A program made the translations under genes and the position numbers. 64,000 nucleotides of DNA, taken from Paenibacillus sp. L3-i20. Lineage in GTDB: Bacteria; Bacillota; Bacilli; Paenibacillales; Paenibacillaceae. The notes under the pieces are model-generated. The model saw only the letters and a list, made by a program, of their open reading frames with translations. It did not search any database and was not told the origin of the DNA. The stretch covers positions 992,001 to 1,056,000 of the forward strand of contig NZ_BQME02000002.1 in assembly GCF_022180385.2 (NCBI RefSeq). The letters are read 5' to 3'. Positions 32,569-39,854 of the stretch are shown here, piece after piece (position 1 is the first letter of the stretch; every line of letters begins with the position of its first letter).

Positions 32569-34161
32569 TTATGATTCCGCTATAGTTTCGGTTTCTTTCA
32601 CTTCATTAGAAGTGCGTAGTGGAATCTCTCTCAAAAATAATGACAATACAAACGCGATAACTACAAGTGCTGTACCTGCTAGGAAAACGGTTGTCAGCGA
32701 TGAGCTGAGTGCCTCACGCAGTGTATCAATCAGGTTCGTAATTAATGGCTGAACATCAGCAGGCATTGAACTCTTTATTTCCTCTAGCTTAGGCTGATTA
32801 AGCAAAATTTGTGGATCATGGAATGCTGTCAGCTGTTTTGCTAATTCCGGATCTACATTATCAAAATTGAACCCTTCACCAGACGCAGCGAGCTTCTCCA
32901 TATTTTTAACTAAAGAAGATTGCATTAGAGTCCCCATTATTGCAATACCGATCGTACCGCCAAGATTACGGAACAATTGTGAAGAAGCCGTTGCTACTCC
33001 AAGTTCCGTAGGTTTAACAGCATTTTGTACAGTTAGGGAGAATACTGGCATACCTACACCAAGACCAAGACCAAATACGATCATTGCAATGACAGCAAGC
33101 CAAACGCTATTCATAAAGGCCATAATCAGCATGCCTGCAATCATGATGGGCAAGCCCATTATTGCATAACGTTTGTACTTACCTGTTTTCGTAATTTGTC
33201 TACCGATTATTGTACTCGTAATGACCATAGCAATAGACATCGGCATCGTGACGTATCCAGAATAAGTTGCGGATATGCCTTCAACACCTTGAACGTAAAA
33301 CGGAAGATAGATCAACGCACCCATCATACCAGCATTCATTAGAAATCCAATTGCATTCGAGATAGATACGATATCATTTTTGAATAATGAAAGTGGAAGA
33401 ACTGGATTTTTAGCCTTTCTTTCCACAAGCACAAAAATAACTGCTGATACAAACGCTGCAACAAACAATCCAATGATTTCAAATGAACCCCACTCGTACT
33501 TCGTGCCAGCCCATGAGAATCCAAGTAGAAGTGTAATGATGACGATACTTAAGAAAAATGAACCCTCGTAATCAATTCTTTCTTTCGGTTTACGTTCAAC
33601 CTTAGGAAATAACGTGAGAATCATAAAAAATGCTACAAATCCGAGCGGCAAGAATACCCAGAACAGCCACTTCCACGCGAAATTATCTACAAGCCAACCG
33701 CCAAGCGCTGGACCCAATATGCTTGAGAAGCCGAATACGCCCATCATAACTCCAGTCCATTTGCCTCGTTCACGCGGCGAAAACAAATCTCCAACAGCAG
33801 TGAACACTGTAGACATTATAATACCTGCCCCTAATCCTTGAACACCACGATAAATGATCAACTCGATAATGTCTCTAGAAAAGCCTGTCAAGAATGCACC
33901 AATCATGAAAATAACGATACCTATTAACAAAAAGGGCTTTCGTCCATAAATATCGGACAACTTCCCTACGAGCACAGTCGCAAGTGTCGATGTCAGCATG
34001 TAAATCGTAATGACCCAGCTGTAGTACTCCATCCCGTTAAGCTCAGCAATAATACGCGGCATTGCTGTACTTACGATCGTTTGGTTTATTGCAGAGAAAA
34101 ACATAGCCATAATAATGGCTGCCATAATCGTGAGCTTTCTTTTATGTGATAAATGTTCCAC
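32569..34161 (-). CDS. MFS multidrug efflux transporter, DHA2 (14-TMS) family
   Basis: This 530-aa protein has about 14 membrane helices, as in the EmrB/QacA (DHA2) family. It shows motif D1/motif A variants GKLSDIYGRKPFLLIG (about residues 65-80) and motif C (GFSSILGPALGGWLVDNFAWKW, about 148-169), which is typical of drug/proton antiporters. The large polar segment near residues 430-480 is an extracytoplasmic loop. It follows a MarR gene by 72 bp and ends at a strong terminator, so MarR very likely controls its expression. GTG at 34161 follows AAAGGAGCGG. The substrate range is unknown. Confidence 0.9.
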   Translation of the reverse strand: MEHLSHKRKLTIMAAIIMAMFFSAINQTIVSTAMPRIIAELNGMEYYSWVITIYMLTSTLATVLVGKLSDIYGRKPFLLIGIVIFMIGAFLTGFSRDIIELIIYRGVQGLGAGIIMSTVFTAVGDLFSPRERGKWTGVMMGVFGFSSILGPALGGWLVDNFAWKWLFWVFLPLGFVAFFMILTLFPKVERKPKERIDYEGSFFLSIVIITLLLGFSWAGTKYEWGSFEIIGLFVAAFVSAVIFVLVERKAKNPVLPLSLFKNDIVSISNAIGFLMNAGMMGALIYLPFYVQGVEGISATYSGYVTMPMSIAMVITSTIIGRQITKTGKYKRYAIMGLPIMIAGMLIMAFMNSVWLAVIAMIVFGLGLGVGMPVFSLTVQNAVKPTELGVATASSQLFRNLGGTIGIAIMGTLMQSSLVKNMEKLAASGEGFNFDNVDPELAKQLTAFHDPQILLNQPKLEEIKSSMPADVQPLITNLIDTLREALSSSLTTVFLAGTALVVIAFVLSLFLREIPLRTSNEVKETETIAES

Positions 34162-34233
34162 CTATGTTCCGCTCCTTTAATAAAAACTACACTTAATCTT
34201 GCATTAGCTTCTTAACAAATCCGAAGAAACAAC

Positions 34234-34665
34234 TTAGGAGGAGCTCTGTTGTGCGATAACTACCATCTTCTCCAAAATTTCCGTTGCTATTCGCCCCTCA
34301 TCATCACTTAATTTGCTCATATAAGTGCCAACAATATCTTCACGAATAATTTGAGCTTTTTTCAAAATTTCGTGACCAGAAACCGTCACCTCAACCCAAA
34401 TAACTCTGCGGTCAACAGTATCATCAACTCTTCTTACATAATTAGACTTTACCAGTCGATCAATCATAACAGTCACAGCGCTAGGTTTTACATCCATTTT
34501 TTCCGCTAACTCAGTTATTCTGCATCGATTGCTTTCTCGAATGTAATAAAGCATAAACATTTGAGTACCCGTAATTTGTGAGTTCATTTGCTTCATAATT
34601 TCTGAAGCAATTATTCGGTTAAGCAGTATGATTGATTTTTGAAACCGACTATTAAGTGTTGTCAT
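34234..34665 (-). CDS. MarR-family transcriptional regulator
   Basis: The 143-aa protein has the winged-helix MarR domain: TGTQMFMLYYIRESNRCRITELAEKM (about residues 33-58), the recognition helix KPSAVTVMIDRLVKSNYV and the wing VDDTVDRRVIWVEVT. It is the first gene of the operon with the DHA2 transporter and should repress it until a ligand binds. GAGGAGGTACATTT precedes the ATG. Confidence 0.92.
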   Translation of the reverse strand: MTTLNSRFQKSIILLNRIIASEIMKQMNSQITGTQMFMLYYIRESNRCRITELAEKMDVKPSAVTVMIDRLVKSNYVRRVDDTVDRRVIWVEVTVSGHEILKKAQIIREDIVGTYMSKLSDDEGRIATEILEKMVVIAQQSSS

Positions 34666-34694
34666 AAATGTACCTCCTCACAATTGCTTTACAA

Positions 34695-34714
34695 CTATAT
34701 ATTTAAACTATATA
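34695..34714 (-). promoter_or_regulatory. Candidate MarR operator/promoter
   Basis: Two copies of CTATATA (34695-34701 and 34708-34714) flank TTTAAA in the 80 bp upstream of the MarR gene, giving a 13-bp period and a TA-rich core suited to a -10 region. Autoregulation at such a site is typical of MarR operons; binding here is inference. Confidence 0.45.
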
Positions 34715-34942
34715 AATAATAATGAAATCAAAGTCCACTGTCAAGCGGTCTTATAGCTCCCCATCCAACGGATGGAAATATGAACAGAACATAGTGTCGA
34801 TTATGATGACACCCTTCGTCAATTTGGTCAGAATAACTGTCGATAACTATTCAGCATCCGATGCACGTTGTGACAAACATTTTAACCACCCTCTGTTAGG
34901 ATTATTACTATGTCGCCTATATACTACAGAGGAGTGTCGTAA

Positions 34943-35233
34943 ATGAAATTGATTATGAATGAAAATTTTAACAACGAAACAATTGCTTTTGACGGATTTA
35001 GCTTTAAAAACTGCTGTTTCACAAATTGTGTTATCATTATTACTACGCTGGACTTTAACTTTGAAGGTTGTTCTTTCTTTGGATCTGCCTTGCATGTGAA
35101 TCCGAACCTACCAGTATTTGAGGTGTCCCATCGTCTCTCACAGTCCGCTTATGACACAGATACACAATGCTTCCGGGATGATTATAAATATCCAAGAACG
35201 ACAGTGCCGCTTCCTGTCTCCAGTGTGCATTAA
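34943..35233 (+). CDS. Small pentapeptide-like hypothetical protein
   Basis: This 96-aa protein shows a short run with an approximate five-residue period of aromatic and Cys positions (AFDGFSFKNCCFTNCVI, then FNFEGCSFFGSA), as in one-coil pentapeptide-like proteins that read xFxNCxFxNC. The C-terminal 40 residues are polar with Tyr and Pro. Four Cys fall close together, but not in a zinc-finger spacing. GAGGAG 8 nt before the ATG and a strong terminator after it support a real gene. Function is unknown. Confidence 0.6.
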   Translation: MKLIMNENFNNETIAFDGFSFKNCCFTNCVIIITTLDFNFEGCSFFGSALHVNPNLPVFEVSHRLSQSAYDTDTQCFRDDYKYPRTTVPLPVSSVH

Positions 35234-35252
35234 TTAACCCTTCAAATAGCAC

Positions 35253-35310
35253 AAAAAAAGAAGAACCTCTGCCCAATGCACTGTGGCACATGGAGGTTCT
35301 TCTTTTTGTT
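35253..35310. terminator. Bidirectional terminator between convergent genes
   Basis: AAGAAGAACCTC (35258-35269) pairs with GAGGTTCTTCTT (35293-35304), with TGCC/GGCA extending the stem, and both flanks are A- or T-rich. It serves the plus-strand small gene and the convergent CD3324-type gene. Confidence 0.88.
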
Positions 35311-35331
35311 TACTTATAAAACGTCTCATCG

Positions 35332-35598
35332 TTAGCGAGCCTTCACAATAATCTTCCGAATGCTTTCGCTCGAAAGATGATATTTCCGCTCCAATTCAGC
35401 TACTGACGCACCGTTCGTATAACATTGGAAAATCTCTTTGTTTCGATCTGCCAGCAGCTTCCGAGTTCCGCTGACTTCACCCCAGCTTGCACGCTGGTTG
35501 GATGGTTTAGGGATGTAGATTAGGTCGCCCTGAATATATTTTTGTAACTCTAATAGCAGGCTATGGGGAAGCACGTCTCTTCCATTTTTGTAGTTCAC
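35332..35598 (-). CDS. CD3324-family small HTH protein (Mor-like)
   Basis: The 88-aa protein starts MNYKNGRDVLPHSLLLELQKYIQGDLIYIP, the fixed N-terminus of this family, has a basic central segment (RKLLADRNKEIFQCY) and ends with a helix-turn-helix (SVAELERKYHLSSESIRKII), as in Mor/C-type activators. It probably binds DNA; targets are unknown. GTG at 35598 follows GGAGGAACTAAATC. Its first 38 nt overlap a 35-codon frame upstream. Confidence 0.85.
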   Translation of the reverse strand: MNYKNGRDVLPHSLLLELQKYIQGDLIYIPKPSNQRASWGEVSGTRKLLADRNKEIFQCYTNGASVAELERKYHLSSESIRKIIVKAR

Positions 35599-35668
35599 GA
35601 TTTAGTTCCTCCTCAAATATGTTTAAACGTTTGGCTTGTGATTGATCTTTCATAGAAAAATTATTCAT
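35561..35668 (-). CDS. 35-codon leader frame overlapping the CD3324-type gene
   Basis: ATG at 35668, nine bases after AGGGAGG, opens a 35-aa frame (MNNFSMKDQSQAKRLNIFEE onward) that ends at 35561, inside the next gene in another frame. It is Lys/Glu-rich and helical, possibly a real small protein or a leader that couples translation to the downstream start at 35598. Confidence 0.45.
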   Translation of the reverse strand: MNNFSMKDQSQAKRLNIFEEELNRELQKWKRRASP

Positions 35669-35738
35669 GTATAGCCGCCTCCCTTTCTTCCTCGAATTTT
35701 GTGGGGTGATCCCCTGCTTCTTATGAAGCTCATTTTCC

Positions 35739-35767
35739 ATTATAATGAATATTGTATCCGTTAACAA
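35739..35767 (-). promoter_or_regulatory. Sigma-A-type promoter of the CD3324-type gene
   Basis: On the minus strand TTGTTA (35767-35762) and TATAAT (35744-35739) are separated by exactly 17 bp. Transcription would start near 35732, giving a leader of about 65 nt before the 35-codon frame. Confidence 0.7.
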
Positions 35768-35803
35768 TCTTTTTCCAAAAAATTAGTTTCAATTGAAAAG
35801 TAA

Positions 35804-35855
35804 GAAGAGGCCCTTAGGCCTCTTCGGTTTAGGGGTCTCCGATTAAACGGAGACC
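35804..35855. repeat. Two adjacent perfect hairpins in a gene-free stretch
   Basis: GAAGAGGCC-CTTA-GGCCTCTTC (35804-35825) is followed 8 bp later by GGTCTCCG-ATTAAA-CGGAGACC (35834-35855). Neither has a full T-tract, although on the minus strand the outer one runs into TTACTTTTC. The stretch 35768-36029 holds no other feature. They may terminate the EamA transcript about 180 nt past its stop, or be a small RNA or operator. Confidence 0.5.
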
Positions 35856-36029
35856 ACCTCTAGGATTTGAATCAAATTGATCAGCTCCTTTCATCCATAA
35901 TTCGTCGGCCCGACTTCATCAGTATACTTCCATACGATGGAAACGCGCTAGCGAAAGAACAGCTATAAACTAAACTTTACCAAAACCCATTCCAGAATTG
36001 CTTGTGTTACGGATTAGGTTAAGGTTTGT

Positions 36030-37001
36030 TTAAGACAAATTACTTGGTGAAAGTGCTGGGTTGTTCTTTTTCCTAAGCTTTATTAATTCTGGATATACAA
36101 CTCCTACGATGACGACAACTACACCTACCCATTGAAGCAAGGAAACTTCTTCATGCAGGACTAATGATGATAACATAACTGCAACCGGAAGCTCTGCTGC
36201 TCCGAGAATACCTGCCATACCTTCTCCGATATGCGGCACTCCGTATGCGAACAATAATGGCGGAATAAATGCGCCAAAAAATCCTAGAAGTGCACCAAAC
36301 AAAATCAGATTGCTAAATATTTCCCCGTTCCACAAAAATTCCGGCGGGAACAAAATGAATACTAGCGTTAGTCCGCCTGTCAACATCCATTTAGTCCGTG
36401 TTACTGGTTCTTCGTCTGGTACAACTTTACCAGTGAATAACATGGTCAAAGAATAACTAACAGCAGCTAACAGTCCAAACACAACCCCTAATATATGGAA
36501 ATTGTCAGCGCCGTTTTCAATCAATCCGCCTGCAAGTATCGTTCCGCCAAATAAAATGACAAGTGTAAGGTAAATGGTTCGATCCGGACGTTTCCGTAGT
36601 CTAATTGATTGTATTAGAACACTAATCCAAGTGAATTGGAATAACAATAATATGGCAACTGATGCAGGAATGTACTTCAATGATTGATAATAAAGCAGTC
36701 CTGTTAAGCCAATCGGAATACCCGCGGCCATTAGCATCAATCTCTTTTTCCAAGTAAAGGTACTTATCTTATTTGGGGCAGTTGGCTTTGACTTACTGGA
36801 TGTCATAGCTCCAAGCTGAGCCTTCTTTTTCTTCTTAAGATCCATAAATGTTGCAAGCAGCCAAGTTAAAACAAATCCAACAAACATTTGAGTTCCTACC
36901 ACTTCGCCTAATGTGTAACCTTCAGCGTATGCAAGCACAACAAACGTTGATAAAATACCATAGCTCGCCGCCGCAGCAAACACGGCCAAAAAATACTTCA
37001 T
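36030..37001 (-). CDS. EamA/DMT-superfamily transporter
   Basis: This 323-aa protein has ten membrane helices in two EamA repeats (about residues 1-145 and 165-300), with the boundary marked by a charged loop (RKRPDRTIY). The second repeat starts HILGVVFGLLAAVSYSLTML and has GEGMAGILGAAELPVAVMLS. Members export amino acids, nucleotides or other small metabolites. The ATG at 37001 with GGAGGAGG directly upstream is chosen over a start 29 codons upstream, since the extra sequence is a repeat-containing leader rather than protein-like. Confidence 0.85.
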   Translation of the reverse strand: MKYFLAVFAAAASYGILSTFVVLAYAEGYTLGEVVGTQMFVGFVLTWLLATFMDLKKKKKAQLGAMTSSKSKPTAPNKISTFTWKKRLMLMAAGIPIGLTGLLYYQSLKYIPASVAILLLFQFTWISVLIQSIRLRKRPDRTIYLTLVILFGGTILAGGLIENGADNFHILGVVFGLLAAVSYSLTMLFTGKVVPDEEPVTRTKWMLTGGLTLVFILFPPEFLWNGEIFSNLILFGALLGFFGAFIPPLLFAYGVPHIGEGMAGILGAAELPVAVMLSSLVLHEEVSLLQWVGVVVVIVGVVYPELIKLRKKNNPALSPSNLS

Positions 37002-37021
37002 TTTTGTTTCCTCCTCCAGAG

Positions 37022-37114
37022 CTTGCAATGCAAACCTGTTGCATAGCATGTGCTTAAAGTTTGCGAAGCAACCTTTCTTCGTAAGCACTTGCCAAAAATT
37101 TGCGTTGCCAACCT
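37022..37114 (-). repeat. Three imperfect leader repeats upstream of the EamA gene
   Basis: Three copies of a motif close to AGGTTGC-N2-CGCAAA lie at 37099-37114, 37060-37074 and 37022-37037, at intervals of 39 and 38 bp, between the candidate promoter and the ribosome binding site. Each can form a short TTGC/GCAA hairpin. A second, looser repeat (GCAAGTGCTTACG / GCACATGCTATG) lies between them. They could be protein-binding sites or alternating RNA hairpins. Confidence 0.55.
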
Positions 37115-37140
37115 TTTTCTATTCTTTTTTTGGGCCATTA

Positions 37141-37152
37141 TTGACGTGTCAA
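37141..37152 (-). promoter_or_regulatory. Palindrome overlapping a TTGACA box upstream of the EamA gene
   Basis: The 12-bp near-palindrome TTGAC-GT-GTCAA contains a consensus TTGACA on the minus strand. It sits just after the terminator hairpin of the RNA candidate and 140 bp before the EamA start, so it is a plausible -35 with an overlapping operator; no good -10 follows at the standard distance. Confidence 0.4.
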
Positions 37153-37155
37153 CGC

Positions 37156-37342
37156 AAAAAAGCTACGGATAGTAGAGTCTTATTCTGAGAATAAGACTTA
37201 CCATTCGTAGCAAGGAAGTAAGGCTTCCCGTAGATACCCCCACCCTGTGCCCAAGGCCGTTATGTGAGGTTATACGAATTCATAGGTGTCGACAACGTGA
37301 TGACCAGAGTCTATTGTTGCACCTTGAAGCCGGTTCTGTCAA
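37156..37342 (-). ncRNA. Candidate structured RNA between pyruvate kinase and EamA genes
   Basis: On the minus strand a perfect TTGACA (37342-37337), an 18-bp spacer and AACAAT (37318-37313) could start a transcript near 37306. About 150 nt later a long hairpin (GCTACG...CGTAGC, arms 37206-37211 and 37162-37167, inner 11-bp stem AGTCTTATTCT/AGAATAAGACT) runs into six T residues. In between are GGAAG/CTTCC and a G-rich stretch. It could be a small RNA, the structured 3' end of the pyruvate kinase mRNA, or a leader attenuator of EamA. No Rfam family was recognised. Confidence 0.45.
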
Positions 37343-37375
37343 CAGTTTTTTGCAATGCTAAAAGTAACGCCTAAT

Positions 37376-38794
37376 CTATTCCATTTGATGTATACGGATC
37401 AAGTTCGTAGCGCCAGCTTTACCACTAGGAACGCCAGCAGAAATGATTACGAAGTCACCTGATTGAAGAAGTTTTGTTCTACTGCCATTACGGATAGCCG
37501 ATTTAAACATCTCGTCAGTTGTGGATGTGGACTCGCCTTTGATTGGAATTACTCCACGAACAAGAGTTAGGCGCTTAAGAACATGATCATGCGCTGTAAT
37601 AGCAATGATCGGTGCTTTAGGATGGTATTTAGAAACCATACGTGCAGAGAATCCACTTTCAGTAGGTGTCAAGATAGCCTTCGCATCCAACTGCAAAGAT
37701 GAACTTACAACAGCTTGGCTAATTACTTCTGTAACAGAAGATGATTGAACGGTCATCATCGATTGGTATCGATCTGCGTAATCAATTGTTGATTCAGCAC
37801 GACTTGCGATCATCTCCATCATTTTAACGGATTCTAAAGGATACTTCCCTGCTGCTGTTTCACCTGAAAGCATAATAGCATCTGCTCCTTGAAGAACAGC
37901 ATTCGCTACATCACTTACTTCAGCGCGTGTAGGTCTAGGATTAACCTGCATGGAGTCGAGCATCTGTGTAGCAACAATGACTGGTTTACCTGCCATGTTA
38001 CACTTTTGGATCATCTTGCGCTGGATCATTGGTACATCTTCAGCTGGAATTTCAACGCCGAGATCTCCGCGAGCAACCATAATTCCATCCGAAACTTCAA
38101 TAATGGAGTCTAAGTTTTCGACGCCTTCTTCATTTTCTATTTTAGAAATAATTTGCACATGACCTGCATTTGCTTGCTCCAGCAATTGACGAACGTGAAG
38201 AATATCTTCAGCCTTACGAACGAATGAAACTGCAATCATATCGACGCCTTCTTGAACGCCAAATGCAATATGACGAATATCCTTTTCTGTGACACCAGGC
38301 AAAGTTGTACGAATACTTGGTAGATTAACGCCCTTACGTGGCTTCAATAGTCCACCATTCATTATTTTGCAGTGAATTTCAGTATCCTCAATAGAATCAA
38401 CAATGAGCTCAATCAAACCATCATCAATCAATATATGACTGCCTGTCGTTACAACCTGAGGCAACTCATCGTAACTAACCGATACACATTGTCCATTACC
38501 TTCAATTATTCTTGTCGTAAGGGTGAGCATGCCACCTGTTTGCAATTCATAGCTGCTCTCTTGCAAAGTACCGATTCTTATTTCTGGACCTTTAATGTCC
38601 ATCATAACAGCAACGACAGCCGAAGCTTCTGCTGCTGCTTGTCTAATTAAGCTAATGCGACCGCTATGATCCGACAGCTCTCCGTGTGCCATATTCAAAC
38701 GAGCCACATTCATGCCCGCGTTCATCATTTCTTTTAGAATTGAGATCGAATTGCTCGATGGTCCCATTGTACAAACGATTTTTGTTAAGCTCAT
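37376..38794 (-). CDS. pyk: Pyruvate kinase, short form
   Basis: This 472-aa enzyme converts phosphoenolpyruvate and ADP to pyruvate and ATP in the last step of glycolysis. It has the N-terminal TKIVCTMGPSS, MMDIKGPEIRIG, the K+/Mg2+ site IISKIENEEGVEN and the active-site signature IMVARGDLGVEIP (about residues 235-247), plus LSGETAAGKYP. It lacks the extra C-terminal PEP-utiliser-like domain of the main Bacillus/Geobacillus enzyme (about 585 aa), so it may be a second isozyme. It is transcribed away from an AraC-type regulator. GATGGAGG precedes the ATG. Confidence 0.93.
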   Translation of the reverse strand: MSLTKIVCTMGPSSNSISILKEMMNAGMNVARLNMAHGELSDHSGRISLIRQAAAEASAVVAVMMDIKGPEIRIGTLQESSYELQTGGMLTLTTRIIEGNGQCVSVSYDELPQVVTTGSHILIDDGLIELIVDSIEDTEIHCKIMNGGLLKPRKGVNLPSIRTTLPGVTEKDIRHIAFGVQEGVDMIAVSFVRKAEDILHVRQLLEQANAGHVQIISKIENEEGVENLDSIIEVSDGIMVARGDLGVEIPAEDVPMIQRKMIQKCNMAGKPVIVATQMLDSMQVNPRPTRAEVSDVANAVLQGADAIMLSGETAAGKYPLESVKMMEMIASRAESTIDYADRYQSMMTVQSSSVTEVISQAVVSSSLQLDAKAILTPTESGFSARMVSKYHPKAPIIAITAHDHVLKRLTLVRGVIPIKGESTSTTDEMFKSAIRNGSRTKLLQSGDFVIISAGVPSGKAGATNLIRIHQME

Positions 38795-38855
38795 TTCGTA
38801 ATCCCTCCATCATTTAACTGTGTTCATTGTAGTTGAAAAGAAAGACATCGTACAC

Positions 38856-38889
38856 GTACTATAGTAAGATAAAAGTACTATAGTAAGAT
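38856..38889. promoter_or_regulatory. Doubled palindromic operator between pyk and araC-type genes
   Basis: The 15-bp sequence GTACTATAGTAAGAT occurs twice (38856-38870 and 38875-38889), 19 bp apart, each centred on the perfect palindrome TACTATAGTA. The pair lies in the 105-bp divergent region, where the first copy also fits a -10 of the regulator gene (TTGAAA at 38833-38838, 18-bp spacer, TACTAT). Control of both genes by the AraC protein is inference. Confidence 0.6.
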
Positions 38890-38899
38890 GAGGTGTAGA

Positions 38900-39676
38900 A
38901 TGCTGTCGATTAAAGGGCTGCGACTTGACCATGGAATGAGTTGGTTCGAGGAACACGATGACCCCTCTCCAAACGCTTGGCTAGTTATTGTTACCTATGG
39001 CAAATGTATTTATTGGATTAATGGGGAAAAAACGATATTGGAACGTGGAGATTTTCTACTCATTCAACCCGGCGTACATTTCTATGGCAAAAGTGTGCCA
39101 ACTGTTTTCCACGAAAAGTTTGTGATTCAACTAGCACTTAACGAAGAAGCAATACAAACGTTATCCGTTTTGCAAAAACCAATATTCGTGTGCTCCAGAG
39201 TTGGTTGCTTTGAACTCATACTGGAACGACTGCGAGTAGTATGGAAAGAATGGCAAGAGTCTATATCCTATTGTTCGATTCGAGCTATTTCTTTAGTCCT
39301 TGATGCATTATCCCTATGGAGTCGAGAAATCGATCGTGGTGATGAAGCAACAATCACCTTGCAACATACGGAGAAGATGAAAGCCTATATTCAAGAATTT
39401 TATCGTGGCAAAATAACGAAGGAACAGCTAGGTGCCTGCATCGGCAGAACTCCCAACCATGCTGCTGCACTATTTCGCAGAGTAACCGGACAAACAATTA
39501 GTGACTATGTACATGCTACACGGATGCGCACTGCTACCTATTTGTTAAAGGATTCATTGTTGACCATTACAGAAATTTCAGAATATCTCGGATACTCGGA
39601 TGTATCTTATTTTCAACGCGTGTTTAAACGAAGCATCGGACTTTCACCAACACATTATTTAAAGCTGCAGGGGTAA
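38900..39676 (+). CDS. AraC-family transcriptional regulator
   Basis: From the ATG at 38900 (GAGGTGTAGA upstream) this encodes 258 aa. An N-terminal cupin-like sensing domain (about residues 20-110; WINGEKTILERGDFLLIQPGVHF) is followed by two AraC helix-turn-helix units (ITKEQLGACIGRTPNHAAALFRR and LLTITEISEYLGYSDVSYFQ) and the terminal RVFKRSIGLSPTHY. It faces the pyruvate kinase gene and carries two palindromes immediately upstream of its start, which suggests control of itself and of pyk. An in-frame ATG at 38888 overlaps the ribosome binding site. Confidence 0.85.
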   Translation: MLSIKGLRLDHGMSWFEEHDDPSPNAWLVIVTYGKCIYWINGEKTILERGDFLLIQPGVHFYGKSVPTVFHEKFVIQLALNEEAIQTLSVLQKPIFVCSRVGCFELILERLRVVWKEWQESISYCSIRAISLVLDALSLWSREIDRGDEATITLQHTEKMKAYIQEFYRGKITKEQLGACIGRTPNHAAALFRRVTGQTISDYVHATRMRTATYLLKDSLLTITEISEYLGYSDVSYFQRVFKRSIGLSPTHYLKLQG

Positions 39677-39854
39677 GAAAGCTTAACCTGATCATTCGTA
39701 AAAGCAAGACCACATTTGTTATCTGCAACCAGCGTTCATTTTGTAGCCATTATTGTATGTAATCTCGATTTTCACACATTCTTTTATAATAATATAAACG
39801 TAATTGCAATACATTTTCGCATCTTCGAAACATACAAAATGGAGTGAGTGAAAT

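Noticed and set aside
37156..37342. T-box leader in front of the EamA gene, suggested by AGGGTGG and a downstream terminator
   Set aside because: The invariant TGGNACCGCG antiterminator core is absent; the bases after AGGGTGG are GGGTATC, and no specifier-loop stem was recognised.
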